From the NCBI GenBank assembly GCA_036564245.1, contig DATCKU010000035.1, forward strand, positions 1 through 64,000: 64,000 nt of DNA, in the 5' to 3' direction. Under the pieces are notes generated by a model, which ran no database searches, was not told the DNA's origin, and saw only the letters and a list, made by a program, of their open reading frames with translations. This DNA is from Thermasporomyces sp036564245. GTDB lineage: Bacteria > Actinomycetota > Actinomycetes > Propionibacteriales > Actinopolymorphaceae. The position numbers and the translations under genes are program-made. This document shows, one piece after another, positions 1-8,267 of the stretch (positions are counted from its first letter, which is position 1; the number at the start of each line of letters is the position of its first letter).

Positions 1-919
1 GCTTGGCGAGCTCGACCTCCTGCTCCGCGTTCAGCAAGGGAACCTTGCCGATCTGCTTCAGGTAGTCCTTGACCGGGTCCGCCGTCGCACCAGCCACGAC
101 GACCTGCTGCTCCGGCTCGTCGGTGTCATCACCCTCCGACAGCACGAAGCCCTCGTCGTCGAGCTCGGATCCGAGATCGAGGTCGAGCTCCGCTTCCAGG
201 TCGTCGATGGGATCGACGTCATCGACGTCGACGTCGGGCACCGAGCGGTCGACGGTACTGGACCGACCAGTCCCCCGCTCGGATGACTTCGTGGACCGCT
301 TCGTCGTCGACTTCTTGGCGCGGGATCGCCCAGAGCTGCTCCCGCCCTCCGTGGCGTCTGCCTCGGTCTTGACCTGAGACTTCGATGACTGGGACTTCGA
401 TGACTTGGTACGCGGAGCGAGCTCGGTCGGCTCCCCCGCCTCAGCCTGTACCTGGCTCCGCGGAGCCTCTTGCAATGGCTGCGCTTGCTCTTCGCGATCT
501 GCCGCTTCGCTCGGACGTAGGTCGATGACGGTGTTTGCTGCGAGCTTGGGGACCTCGGGCCGCTCGGTCTTGCCGACAGACTCCGAGCGTCGCCCTTTGC
601 CGCCCGTCGCCTTGTCATGGCGGGTGCGGCGCCCCGCTGGCGGAGTCGCGCGCTGTGTGACAGTCGCGGACCGCCGTGCCGACGCTGCCGAAACGCGCTT
701 TCGGCTCGTTTGTTTCGTTGAGTCGATCGACACTGTCACACCCTCCTCGCCGAGATACCGCAGGAGGTTCGCCCATTGCGTCTTGTCAATCCCGACCTGT
801 TCGACCGCACCGCGCACTTCCTCGGCGGTGACATGACCACGGGAGCGACCGTTCTCGACCAGACGTTGAACTTCCGGGCTTTCCAGGAGCGGCGAGAACC
901 GGGACGTGCGTGACGACAC
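1..919 (-). CDS. sigA: Principal RNA polymerase sigma factor, N-terminal part (3' end outside window)
   Basis: Group 1 sigma-70 factor that directs RNA polymerase to housekeeping promoters. About 306 codons are present and the frame is open to the left edge, so regions 1.2 (most), 2, 3 and 4 lie outside. The N-terminus looks like sigma region 1.1 (LVENGRSRGHVTAEEV, then QWANLLRYLGEEGV). A long Lys/Arg/Ser linker and an acidic Asp/Glu stretch follow, and then the start of region 1.2 (DPVKDYLKQIGKVPLLNAEQ). I chose GTG at 919 because AGGGG lies 6 nt upstream. The long charged linker is typical of actinobacterial SigA/HrdB. The HhH-GPD gene upstream has the same orientation, but about 640 nt separate them, so sigA probably has its own promoter. 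Confidence 0.9.
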   Translation of the reverse strand, partial: MSSRTSRFSPLLESPEVQRLVENGRSRGHVTAEEVRGAVEQVGIDKTQWANLLRYLGEEGVTVSIDSTKQTSRKRVSAASARRSATVTQRATPPAGRRTRHDKATGGKGRRSESVGKTERPEVPKLAANTVIDLRPSEAADREEQAQPLQEAPRSQVQAEAGEPTELAPRTKSSKSQSSKSQVKTEADATEGGSSSGRSRAKKSTTKRSTKSSERGTGRSSTVDRSVPDVDVDDVDPIDDLEAELDLDLGSELDDEGFVLSEGDDTDEPEQQVVVAGATADPVKDYLKQIGKVPLLNAEQEVELAK

Positions 920-1559
920 AACCTTCCCCTCGTCGTACCAGTCGTGGAAGTGGCCGTGACTCCGGCCTTGGCGCAAGTGAGCATTCTGGCACGTGCCGGT
1001 GCCTTGACCTGCCCGGCACCCGCAGGTAGATCGTGATGACGTTGCAGCACCGATCCCTCACCGCGGTCGAGCCCGGATGCTCGACGTCCCAGCATACGTC
1101 GGCCGCCAAGTGGCGTCGTGCACGCGAGGACCCGACGCTGTGCTCGGCACCCGGCTCGACTCCTGCTGCATGCGATGTTTCCACTCATGTGATGCGACGA
1201 ATGCCACGTCCTGGGCGGCCAGGCTGTGGCGTCCCAGTCGTCCGGTGCCCGGGCTTCCTTGCCCAGGCATCCCGTGTCCAGGCACCGCGGCGGAGCCTTG
1301 GGCCCCTACGGGCCCTCCCGCGGCGCCCCGTCTGTCGGAAGTCGGATCTTTCGTCCCGGATCAGCGTCTCCCGCTGCGAGCCCGGTGCGCCACCACCTCA
1401 CGACCCTCGTCTGATCGATGTATTGCCCGTGCGGGAGCTTGTGAACCCGTGTCGGCCGGATCCGCGACCACGACCCCGGCCCTGCCCCGCCCGGGCGTTT
1501 TGTGCGCACCCGCGTCCTTTGGGCCCCAAAGCCGGACTGAGGGCCTGGCCAGCGGCTCG
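920..1559. other. Intergenic region upstream of sigA
   Basis: About 640 nt between the HhH-GPD gene and sigA, both on the minus strand. It should contain the 3' end of the former transcript and the sigA promoter and leader. I see no convincing coding frame, only GC-driven open frames without ribosome-binding sites or family resemblance. A 10-bp palindrome, GGCACGTGCC, lies at 988-997, about 70 nt before the chosen sigA start. No -35/-10 pair could be assigned confidently. Confidence 0.5.
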
Positions 1560-2126
1560 CTACCCCGCGGCCGAGGCCTTCATGGCCTTCTTGAACTCCC
1601 GGACCTTCGCGAGCGAGACCGGGTCCACGACATCCGCGACAGAACGGAAGGACCCGTGCTTTCCGTAGTCACCAGCTGCCTCGCGCCAGCCCTTCGGGCG
1701 CACACCGCACTGCTTGCCCAGCAGCGCGAGGAAGATCATCGCCTTCGTCCGTCCGTACCCCGGGAGCGCGACGAGCCGGTCCAGTAGCTCCTGACCGGTC
1801 GGTACGCCCGTCCAGATCTTGGCGGCGTCGCCGTCGTAGCTGTCGACCACGTACTGCGCAAGCTTCTGCACTCGCTGTGCCATCGAGGCGGGGAACCGGT
1901 GGATCGCCGGTGGGCGGCGGAAGAGCTCGACCAGCTCGTCGGGGTCGTACGACGCCACGACCGCAGGCTCCAAGGGCTCGCCCATGCGCTGGCTCAAGAC
2001 GTACGGACCGGCGAACGCCTTCTCCATCGGGATCCGCTGATCCAGGAGCATGCCGACAAGCAGCGCAAACGGGTTGGATTGCAGCTCGGCGTCTGCTTCG
2101 GGAATGCCGGTGATCGAGATCGCCAT
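1560..2126 (-). CDS. HhH-GPD base-excision repair family protein
   Basis: A 188-residue protein of the helix-hairpin-helix/GPD DNA glycosylase superfamily. The HhH element is visible near residues 131-152 (LVALPGYGRTKAMIFLALLG), and the N-terminal half (NPFALLVGMLLDQRIPMEKAF) resembles the start of the endonuclease III/AlkA fold. Family members remove damaged bases from DNA. No substrate can be assigned, and I see no C-terminal iron-sulphur cysteine cluster like that of Nth. Start: ATG at 2126 with GACGAAAGG upstream; the open frame extends further, into the uspA stop region, without a better site. It is last in a probable whiB-usp-HhH-GPD run on the minus strand. Confidence 0.8.
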   Translation of the reverse strand: MAISITGIPEADAELQSNPFALLVGMLLDQRIPMEKAFAGPYVLSQRMGEPLEPAVVASYDPDELVELFRRPPAIHRFPASMAQRVQKLAQYVVDSYDGDAAKIWTGVPTGQELLDRLVALPGYGRTKAMIFLALLGKQCGVRPKGWREAAGDYGKHGSFRSVADVVDPVSLAKVREFKKAMKASAAG

Positions 2127-2184
2127 GGCGGTGCCTTTCGTCGCCCGTGTCGTGGCTAGAGCGCGGGCCTGCCTGCTGAAAATG

Positions 2185-2577
2185 TCATTTCGGGCTGAGG
2201 TCTGCCTTGACGGCCAAGACAGGACAGGGCGCGTCCAAGAGGACCCGCTGGGCATTGCTGCCGAGGATCAGCTTGCCGACCGGCGAGCGCCGCCGCAGCC
2301 CGATGACGATGAAGTCCGCGGACACCTCCTCGGCCGTCGCGATCAACGCCTCCGCCGGCCCCACGCCGGAGTCTGGCGTGCGTACCTCGTGATGAAGTCC
2401 TTCGGCCTCGAGGTCGGCCTTGACCGAAGCGAGCGCCTCGTCCGCTGCCGGGTCGGCGATAGCTCGGGAGAGGACCACGACGAGCGCCGTTCGACGCAGC
2501 TTTGCCTCGGCCACCGCCCGTGACAGGGCCGCACGACCTTCAGGCTTGTCGACGTACCCGACGACGATGGCTCCCAC
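2185..2577 (-). CDS. Universal stress protein (UspA family)
   Basis: A 130-residue single-domain UspA protein. It begins with the typical strand (VGAIVVGYVDKPEGRAAL) and ends with the nucleotide-binding element G-2x-G-9x-G-(S/T), seen as GLRRRSPVGKLILGSNAQRV, followed by CPVLAVK. Such ATP-binding Usp proteins accumulate under starvation, hypoxia or oxidative stress in actinomycetes; the partner is unknown. Start: GTG at 2577 with GGAGG 7 nt upstream. The gene sits 59 nt downstream of the WhiB-family gene and 58 nt upstream of the HhH-GPD gene, all in the same orientation, so co-transcription is likely. Confidence 0.9.
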   Translation of the reverse strand: MGAIVVGYVDKPEGRAALSRAVAEAKLRRTALVVVLSRAIADPAADEALASVKADLEAEGLHHEVRTPDSGVGPAEALIATAEEVSADFIVIGLRRRSPVGKLILGSNAQRVLLDAPCPVLAVKADLSPK

Positions 2578-2636
2578 CGGCGTACCTCCGCAAGTCCGGA
2601 ACGAACGCTTCTGGAGCCGGACGCTACTACACGGTG

Positions 2637-2948
2637 CTACGCCGCTGGTGTGACGAGGCGCCGCCGACGGCGCTGGCGCGACGAGCGGGCCGCCTCGGTG
2701 GTGCCTCCCCAGATGCCGTATGCCTCGGGCATCTGGGCCGCGTGCCTGCGGCACTCGCGACGCACGGGGCAGCTCATGCAGATCTTCAGCGCACGGCGTT
2801 CGCGCTTGATGCGGTCGGAAGCGGTCTCCGTGTCGTGGCCGAAGAAAAGGTCAGTGGGACAGTCCCGGCATGCGGCGCGGTCTTGCCACTCCAGGGACGG
2901 CGCGGGCCCGGAACGCAGCCGAATCCGACCTCGACGTTCCTTAGGCAT
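2637..2948 (-). CDS. WhiB-family iron-sulphur transcriptional regulator
   Basis: A 103-residue WhiB-like protein. The cluster-binding cysteines are visible: one in AACRDC near residue 27, then C-x2-C-x5-C in CMSCPVRREC. The G-I/V-W-G-G turn (GIWGG) follows, and then a strongly basic tail (RQRRRRR). WhiB proteins bind a [4Fe-4S] cluster and usually the sigma-factor region 4 of RNA polymerase. There is no RGRP AT-hook, so it is not WhiB7-like, and I cannot name the subfamily. An extra Cys two residues after the first (CRDC) could confuse cluster assignment. Start: ATG at 2948, 6 nt after AGGAGG; the in-frame TTG at 2954 lacks such spacing. Confidence 0.92.
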   Translation of the reverse strand: MPKERRGRIRLRSGPAPSLEWQDRAACRDCPTDLFFGHDTETASDRIKRERRALKICMSCPVRRECRRHAAQMPEAYGIWGGTTEAARSSRQRRRRRLVTPAA

Positions 2949-3155
2949 GAGCAACCTCCTCTCTTACGAGATCTAGACGCTCCCCGTGCTGCCGTTGGTT
3001 GCCCCACAACCCAGAGCCAGCGTCGAGGTGCTGGCGAGGCGTTGGCGTCCATGCCGCGAAAGCACGGCAAGCTGCCGCATCTGGCCATCGGGCTACCCGA
3101 GACCGGTAACGCGAGCCCGTCAGTCGAGCCCGGTGGGTAGAGCGGGGTTGTCCGG

Positions 3156-4634
3156 CTAGTCGAGCGGCCAGGTGTGGACCGGAGCGTTGGTCGCCATGTA
3201 CTCGACGTACCGCTGCATCATCTGGCGCAGGGCGTCAAGCCGGGAGATGCCGCGCCCGTCGTAGAGCCGATGGAACATCGCCTGCTGCCAGGCCGCGCCG
3301 TTCTGTCCCGTGAGGCAGCGCTGCTCGATGACGCCGAGCAGGCGTTCTCGCTGCGCCGGGTCGACTCCCCAGGCCTCGAGTCCTTCGTGTGCCAATGGCA
3401 GGAGCTTGCGCAGGACGAGCTCGCCCGCGTTCAGCCAGCCCGAACCCGGCCAGTACTGCTCGGCCTGGATTCCGAGTCGGGCACCACGGACGAAGTTCTC
3501 CGCAGCGGCGTCGAACGACATCTGCGACCACAGGGGCGACTCGTCCTCGGCGATCCGGCGCACGAGGCCGAAGTAGAAGGCGGCGTTGGCCAGGACGTCG
3601 ACCACCGTCGGTCCAGCCGGGAGCACGCGGTTCTCGATCCGAAGATGAGGTCGCCCGTCGACAACGTCGTAGACCGGCCGATTCCAGCGATAGATGGTGC
3701 CGTTGTGCAGCTTGAGCTCGGCGAGCCCTGGTACCTCGCCCCTCGCCAGCACCTCGAACGGATCCTCGTCGTCGCAGACCGGCAGCAGGGGCGGGAAGTA
3801 GCGCATGTTCTCGTCGAACAGCTCGTGCGCCGACTGCAACCAGCGTTCGCCGAACCACACACGCGGCCTGACTCCCTGCGCCGTGAGCTCTTGTGTCCGG
3901 GTGTCGATCGCCTGCTCGAAGAGCTTGATCCGAGTCTCCCGCCAGAGCTCCTTGCCGAACAGAAACGGCGAGTTGGCGCTGATCGCCACCTGGGGTCCCG
4001 CGATGGCCTGGGCGGCGTTCCAGTACGACGCGAAGGCATCGGGACCAACCTGCACGTGCAGCTGCGTGCTCGTACACGCCGACTCCGGTGCCACGGTGTC
4101 GGTCGTCATGTCCAGCCGGTCGAACCCCTCGATGACGATCCGGATGTCCTCACCGCGCAGCAGGAAGATCTCGTCGTTCAGCATCTTGTAGCGCGTGCTC
4201 GGCGAGAGGACGGCGGCGTTCATGTGACTCGTGGTCACCGTCGGCAGGATGCCCACCATGACGATTCGGACGCCGAGCTCACGAGTCTTGGCGTCGGCGG
4301 CGTTCAGTCGGGCCCACAGGTCGTCCTCGAAGTCTTTGAGCGCGCTCCCGCGGAACTGGCGGGGCGGCATGTTGATCTCGATGTTGTACTGAGCCAGCTC
4401 CTTCTGGAACGCCGGGTCGTCGATGGCTTCCAAGGCCGCCGCGTTCTGGAGGGCCGGGTCGGCGTTCGCGTCGACGAGATTCAGCTCCAGCTCGAAACCG
4501 GTCATGGACGAGTCGGTCTCGAACCTGGACTCCTCCAGCAGCCTCGCGCAGGCGTGGGTGCAGTCACGTAGCTTGTTCCGGAATCGGGTGCGATCTTCGC
4601 GTGTGAAGCTTTGGGCTTCAATCTCCTGGCCCAT
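3156..4634 (-). CDS. Glutamate-cysteine ligase family protein (GCS2-like)
   Basis: A 492-residue protein of the glutamate-cysteine ligase superfamily (ATP-grasp-like carboxylate-amine ligases). Visible family features are SMTGFELELNLVD near the N-terminus, EINMPPRQF, the central LHVQVG segment and the late IENRVLPAGPT motif. The family joins glutamate to an amine or cysteine with ATP. Actinomycetes make mycothiol and not glutathione, so the true product may not be gamma-glutamylcysteine. Start: ATG at 4634, 5 nt after AGGAG; a 21-codon upstream extension has no better site. It is monocistronic and divergent from dinB. Confidence 0.85.
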   Translation of the reverse strand: MGQEIEAQSFTREDRTRFRNKLRDCTHACARLLEESRFETDSSMTGFELELNLVDANADPALQNAAALEAIDDPAFQKELAQYNIEINMPPRQFRGSALKDFEDDLWARLNAADAKTRELGVRIVMVGILPTVTTSHMNAAVLSPSTRYKMLNDEIFLLRGEDIRIVIEGFDRLDMTTDTVAPESACTSTQLHVQVGPDAFASYWNAAQAIAGPQVAISANSPFLFGKELWRETRIKLFEQAIDTRTQELTAQGVRPRVWFGERWLQSAHELFDENMRYFPPLLPVCDDEDPFEVLARGEVPGLAELKLHNGTIYRWNRPVYDVVDGRPHLRIENRVLPAGPTVVDVLANAAFYFGLVRRIAEDESPLWSQMSFDAAAENFVRGARLGIQAEQYWPGSGWLNAGELVLRKLLPLAHEGLEAWGVDPAQRERLLGVIEQRCLTGQNGAAWQQAMFHRLYDGRGISRLDALRQMMQRYVEYMATNAPVHTWPLD

Positions 4635-4855
4635 ACCCGCTCCTACCCCTCGCGCGGATCTCTCCTCGAGGGTCGCATCGAATCGGGCCGTCGCCAAGAT
4701 CGAAGGCGCGACTCTTCTGACCAGAATTCCTCAGACGTTTCCGGGGTCACCGTCGAGCCCCTGACCCCAGCGAGGGCCGCCGGGGTCGACCTGGACGAAA
4801 CCGCGACGCATCGAAGCGGGCCCGGACTGTCCAGGCGGATTGCGAAGATGCCGGT

Positions 4856-6358
4856 GTGGGCGCGACATCTCCGCAGCAACAGGATCGACGACCCCGGATC
4901 CTCCACCTGGACCTCGACGCCTTCTTCGCGGCCGTCGAGCAACGGGACAAACCGTCGTTGCGCGGCAAACCGGTTGTCGTGGGTGGTCTGGGACCGCGCG
5001 GGGTCGTCGCCACGGCGTCGTACGAAGCCCGTCGGTTCGGCGTGAGGTCCGCGATGCGGATGGCCGAAGCGCGAGCGCGATGCCCTCACGCCGCCTTCCT
5101 CGCAGGGCGCTTCTCCGTCTACCGGTTGACCAGCGGGAAGGTGATGGGCGCCCTCCGCGAGCTCTCGCCAGCAGTGGAGCAGGTCTCGCTGGACGAGGCG
5201 TACGTCGATCTCGGCGCGGCCCGCGAGATCGACCTCGCGCCGGACGCTCTCGTGCGGCTGGCGCACGGGCTCAAGCAGCGGGTCCGCGAGGTGAGCGGCG
5301 GGCTCACAGCATCCATCGGCATCGGAACGTCCAAGTTGATCGCGAAGATCGCGAGCGACCTCGACAAGCCGAACGGCCTGGTCGTCGTCGAACCCGGGCA
5401 GGAGCTCGACCTTCTGCACCCGCTACCCGTCTCGAGGCTGCCCGGCGTGGGGCCGGCCACCCGGGAACGGCTGCGACGGATCGGCGTGCAGACCGTGAGC
5501 GACCTCGCCCACGTGAGCGAGAGCGAGCTCACGGCTCTGCTCGGCAAGGCGCACGGGCATGCGCTGGCCGCCCTGGCGCGGGCCGAAGACGACCGACCCG
5601 TGGTCGCCGAACGCGACTCGAAGTCCATCAGCATCGAGGACACGTTCGACCAGGACATCGCGGATCGCTCGATCCTCGAGATGATCGTCACCCGGCTTGC
5701 GCGAGAAGTCTGCGAACGGTTGAACCGGGAGCGACTGTCGGGTCGAACGGTCACGGTCAAGATCCGTTTGTTCGACTTCACGACGTACACGCGCTCGGCG
5801 ACGCTGGCCGGGCCTACAGACGATCCCCGAACCGTGACCGAGCTCGCCCGCCGGCTGCTCCATGAAGTGGACACCTCGGCAGGAGTACGACTGCTCGGTG
5901 TCGGTGTCTCCGGGTTGGCGGGGTGGACCCAGGAGACGCTGTTCACCACCGAGGCAGTGCAGTCGGTGCGTGAGCCGGCAGCAGACTCCGCGACCGGCTC
6001 TGTGGTCGCGACGGGCGACGGCGGCTTCGAGCCGGTCGGATCAACCGGGCTCGCTGGAACGGCCCGGCCTTCCCTCGACGCTCACGGAGACGCCGCCACC
6101 ACCGAGGTGGCGCACACGCTCGACGCGAGCAGCGCACCCGTCACACGTGCGGGCGGGCCCGGTGACCACGCTCAGCGATGGGTACCAGGGGCCGACGTGG
6201 TCCACGCCCGTCACGGTCGCGGATGGGTGTGGGGCGCCGGACTGGGCCGGGTGACCGTCCGCTTCGAGACCGCCACGACGGGAGTCGGCATGGTACGGAC
6301 GTTCGCGGCCGACGACCCGGAGCTCGGGTTGTACACGCCTTTGACGTGGACCGAATGA
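4856..6358 (+). CDS. dinB: DNA polymerase IV (Y-family) with actinobacterial C-terminal extension
   Basis: Error-prone translesion polymerase of 500 residues. Catalytic acids are visible: Asp19 in LHLDLDAFFAAVEQ and Asp113-Glu114 in SLDEAYVDL. The thumb HhH (LPGVGPATRERLRRIG) and the little-finger domain (SKSISIEDTF) follow. The polymerase part ends near residue 385. A further ~115 residues hold a low-complexity linker and a conserved-looking tail (HARHGRGWVWGAGLGRVTVRF, GLYTPLTW) that E. coli Pol IV lacks. No clear beta-clamp QLxLF peptide was seen at the C-terminus; TLFTTE near the end of the little finger is a possible relic. Start: GTG at 4856 with weak ribosome-binding signal, so a few codons of uncertainty remain. 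Confidence 0.93.
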   Translation: MGATSPQQQDRRPRILHLDLDAFFAAVEQRDKPSLRGKPVVVGGLGPRGVVATASYEARRFGVRSAMRMAEARARCPHAAFLAGRFSVYRLTSGKVMGALRELSPAVEQVSLDEAYVDLGAAREIDLAPDALVRLAHGLKQRVREVSGGLTASIGIGTSKLIAKIASDLDKPNGLVVVEPGQELDLLHPLPVSRLPGVGPATRERLRRIGVQTVSDLAHVSESELTALLGKAHGHALAALARAEDDRPVVAERDSKSISIEDTFDQDIADRSILEMIVTRLAREVCERLNRERLSGRTVTVKIRLFDFTTYTRSATLAGPTDDPRTVTELARRLLHEVDTSAGVRLLGVGVSGLAGWTQETLFTTEAVQSVREPAADSATGSVVATGDGGFEPVGSTGLAGTARPSLDAHGDAATTEVAHTLDASSAPVTRAGGPGDHAQRWVPGADVVHARHGRGWVWGAGLGRVTVRFETATTGVGMVRTFAADDPELGLYTPLTWTE

Positions 6359-6363
6359 GCCCG

Positions 6364-6921
6364 TCAGCCGGCTTTGCGCTGCGCTGGGTCCGCCGCCGCG
6401 ACGTGCTTGTGCGGACCGAGTGGTTCGACCCAGACGCGGTTGGCGTCCACGTAGATCACGGTCAGCAAGCCGGTCCGCTGGTCGCAGACGGCCGCACTTC
6501 CGTCGAGGACGTGGTCGAAGCTGAACTGGCCGAACCTCTCGTCGCCGCTGCCGGCCGCCTGAGCTCCCGAGCGCAGGAAGTGGTCGATGAGATACCGCAA
6601 CCATGCGGCGACCTCGTCGGCTGATGCGCCCGGGTCACCCGCTGGCGGGTGCGCGAGGACGAGCGCTCGTCCACGTTGTGCCGGGAACCACGGGCATCGC
6701 AGCCCTGGCTGTCCGTCCGCCGGTACGGCGTACCGGGTGAGGTCGAACGCCGGCTCCAGGCACTCGGCGAGCGGATTGCCAGGCACGACGTACGGCCCGC
6801 CAGGACGCCGCCACCTCCGGGACTCGGCGAACGCCGTGAGATATTCGAACTCGGCCGGGGACAGGGGCGGGTCGACTCGTACGACGCCCACCATGCGAAA
6901 CCGATCGGCTGCGACCCTCAC
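6364..6921 (-). CDS. Conserved hypothetical protein
   Basis: A 185-residue soluble protein that I cannot assign to a functional family. It has no signal peptide, membrane helix or nucleotide-binding motif. A segment of about 30 residues (ASADEVAAWLRYLIDHFL) looks helical, and the C-terminal half (FSFDHVLDGSAAVCDQRTG, LLTVIYVDANRVWVEPLGP) looks like beta strands. Start: GTG at 6921 after GGGGGGAGGACGC. An internal ATG at 6894 is an alternative. The gene converges on dinB with only 5 nt between stops, leaving no room for a separate terminator. Confidence 0.65.
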   Translation of the reverse strand: MRVAADRFRMVGVVRVDPPLSPAEFEYLTAFAESRRWRRPGGPYVVPGNPLAECLEPAFDLTRYAVPADGQPGLRCPWFPAQRGRALVLAHPPAGDPGASADEVAAWLRYLIDHFLRSGAQAAGSGDERFGQFSFDHVLDGSAAVCDQRTGLLTVIYVDANRVWVEPLGPHKHVAAADPAQRKAG

Positions 6922-7252
6922 GCGTCCTCCCCCCTCACTGTCATTGCTTCACTGCTCCCCCGTTCCAAGGCCACCACCTGCTTTCGTCGAGCTCCACTGG
7001 TGGGATCGGTCTTGCGGCCACCCGTTCCCGGCCCTGCAAGGACTCCCTTCTCTCGAGCAAGACCCCTGCCTGCACGACGTCCTGACGGAGGGACCGTGTC
7101 GGGTAGGTTCGGGACCCTGACCTCGTCCGCCTCCTCCGGTGCGGCCGGCATGGGCCGACGCGGGCCGGCAACGCCGTGCCCACGCGAGCATGCCGCATCC
7201 ACGGTCGACAGGCAGGCAGTTATCCACAGCCGCGGGCGATTGTGGAAAAGTC
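6922..7252. other. Intergenic region between divergent genes, containing two DnaA-box-like sites
   Basis: About 330 nt between two divergently transcribed hypothetical genes. No convincing gene is visible. Near its right end are TTATCCACA (7220-7228) and, 12 nt later in the opposite orientation, TGTGGAAAA (7241-7249). Both match the DnaA-box consensus. Confidence 0.5.
7220..7249. promoter_or_regulatory. Inverted pair of DnaA boxes
   Basis: TTATCCACA on the plus strand at 7220-7228 is the E. coli R-box consensus. TGTGGAAAA at 7241-7249 reads TTTTCCACA on the minus strand. The two are separated by 12 nt and lie 4 nt upstream of a possible ATG at 7253. They could bind DnaA to regulate this gene or titrate DnaA. 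This is not an origin: no dnaA, dnaN, parA or box cluster is present. Confidence 0.5.
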
Positions 7253-7738
7253 ATGCCCAAACCGCGCGAAGCGAGGCATCCTGATCATGTGACACACGTC
7301 ATCCACCCGATCGCCCGGACCGAGCCTCGGGCCCTTCTGCGCCGGATCGCTCGACACGTGCCGTTCGCCACCGGCCGCATCGTCCTCGCCCGGGTGCGCC
7401 TGGCGCGGGGGTACGTCGACGAGGTCGCCTGGTTCCAGGTGCCGACGCCGAGGGAGGAGAGTCTTGGACTGACCGGCGTCCGCTCCCGACTCGACGCCGC
7501 CTTCGAGCAGGTCCTGCCGAGCGGACGTGGAAAGGCGACCGGATTCGCCCTCGCCATCGTCGTGTGCCGCAACGGTCACGTGGTCTGGTCGGTCGTCGAC
7601 GAGCCGTGGCTCGAGGCCTTGGCGCGTCTGTGCGAGCAGCACCACGTCTCCATCGAGCAGGCGTTCCTGGTGACTGAGCACGGCTGGCGCTGCTACTCCG
7701 ACGACACTGCGGGGACCACCCCGGCCTTGGCCGCCTGA
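7253..7738 (+). CDS. Conserved hypothetical protein next to DnaA boxes
   Basis: A protein of about 161 residues with no family I recognise. The body from MTHVIHPIARTEP onward appears globular, with predicted strands (GFALAIVVCRNGHVVWSVVDE) and helices (WLEALARLCEQHHVSIEQAFLV). No membrane or secretion signals are seen. Start is uncertain: ATG at 7253 has GGAAAAG just upstream, and GTG at 7289 would give 149 residues with only a distant GAGG. If ATG 7253 is used, the DnaA-box pair overlaps its ribosome-binding region, implying possible control of this gene by DnaA. Confidence 0.6.
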   Translation: MPKPREARHPDHVTHVIHPIARTEPRALLRRIARHVPFATGRIVLARVRLARGYVDEVAWFQVPTPREESLGLTGVRSRLDAAFEQVLPSGRGKATGFALAIVVCRNGHVVWSVVDEPWLEALARLCEQHHVSIEQAFLVTEHGWRCYSDDTAGTTPALAA

Positions 7739-7793
7739 GCCGGGCATGGAACCACACGACATGATCGGTGACCAAGGCGGCAAGCTCTAGAAC

Positions 7794-8081
7794 ATGAGCA
7801 GATCCGACACGACCGTGCGCGTTCGTGTGATCGTCCACGGAGCAGTGCAGGGAGTCTTCTTCCGGGACACCTGTAGGCGGGAGGCGACTGCCCGCGGCGT
7901 GGCTGGGTGGGTGAGGAACCTGCGTGACGGCACTGTCGAGGCGGTCTTCGAGGGCAGCGATGCGGACGTACGCGCCATGGTGGACTGGTGCCGTCACGGC
8001 CCGCCGCTCGCGCGAGTCGATCAGATCGAGTCCCACCCCGAGCGACCCGAGGGACTGGCCGGGTTCGAGATCCTCCGCTGA
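7794..8081 (+). CDS. acyP: Acylphosphatase
   Basis: A small 95-residue enzyme that hydrolyses the carboxyl-phosphate bond of acyl phosphates. The family signature is complete: GAVQGVFFRDTCRREA near residues 16-31 with catalytic Arg24, then GWVRNLRDGTVEAVFEG with catalytic Asn42. Length equals that of the classical family. The C-terminus (GFEIL) matches the last strand of the ferredoxin-like fold. It lies 55 nt after the hypothetical gene and upstream of the two-component system, with no sign of shared function. Confidence 0.95.
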   Translation: MSRSDTTVRVRVIVHGAVQGVFFRDTCRREATARGVAGWVRNLRDGTVEAVFEGSDADVRAMVDWCRHGPPLARVDQIESHPERPEGLAGFEILR

Positions 8082-8267
8082 TCGTCTGGGACAGACACCG
8101 ACGCTCGCCTTGTGTCGTGCGCCTCCGTTGAGGGGGCATGACATGCCGGCAGGTGTCCCGAGCCGGCGCCAGACGCGCGTCATGGGCAGTCTGGCGGTCT
8201 GCCTCCTCAAGGTTTGGCGGCCTGGCTCCTCAGCCTGCCTTCAGGTCGAGGATGCACACTGGCTTCC

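Noticed and set aside
1033..1787. Two overlapping plus-strand frames over the sigA-HhH-GPD gap
   Set aside because: Arg/Pro/Ser-rich composition, no ribosome-binding sites, and the 3' halves overlap the HhH-GPD gene.
3174..4571. 465-codon plus-strand frame opposite the glutamate-cysteine ligase-like gene
   Set aside because: No family motifs; the opposite strand has a complete GCS2-like protein with a good start site.
7220..7249. Possible chromosome origin
   Set aside because: Only two DnaA boxes and none of the dnaA-dnaN or rpmH-rnpA genes are nearby.
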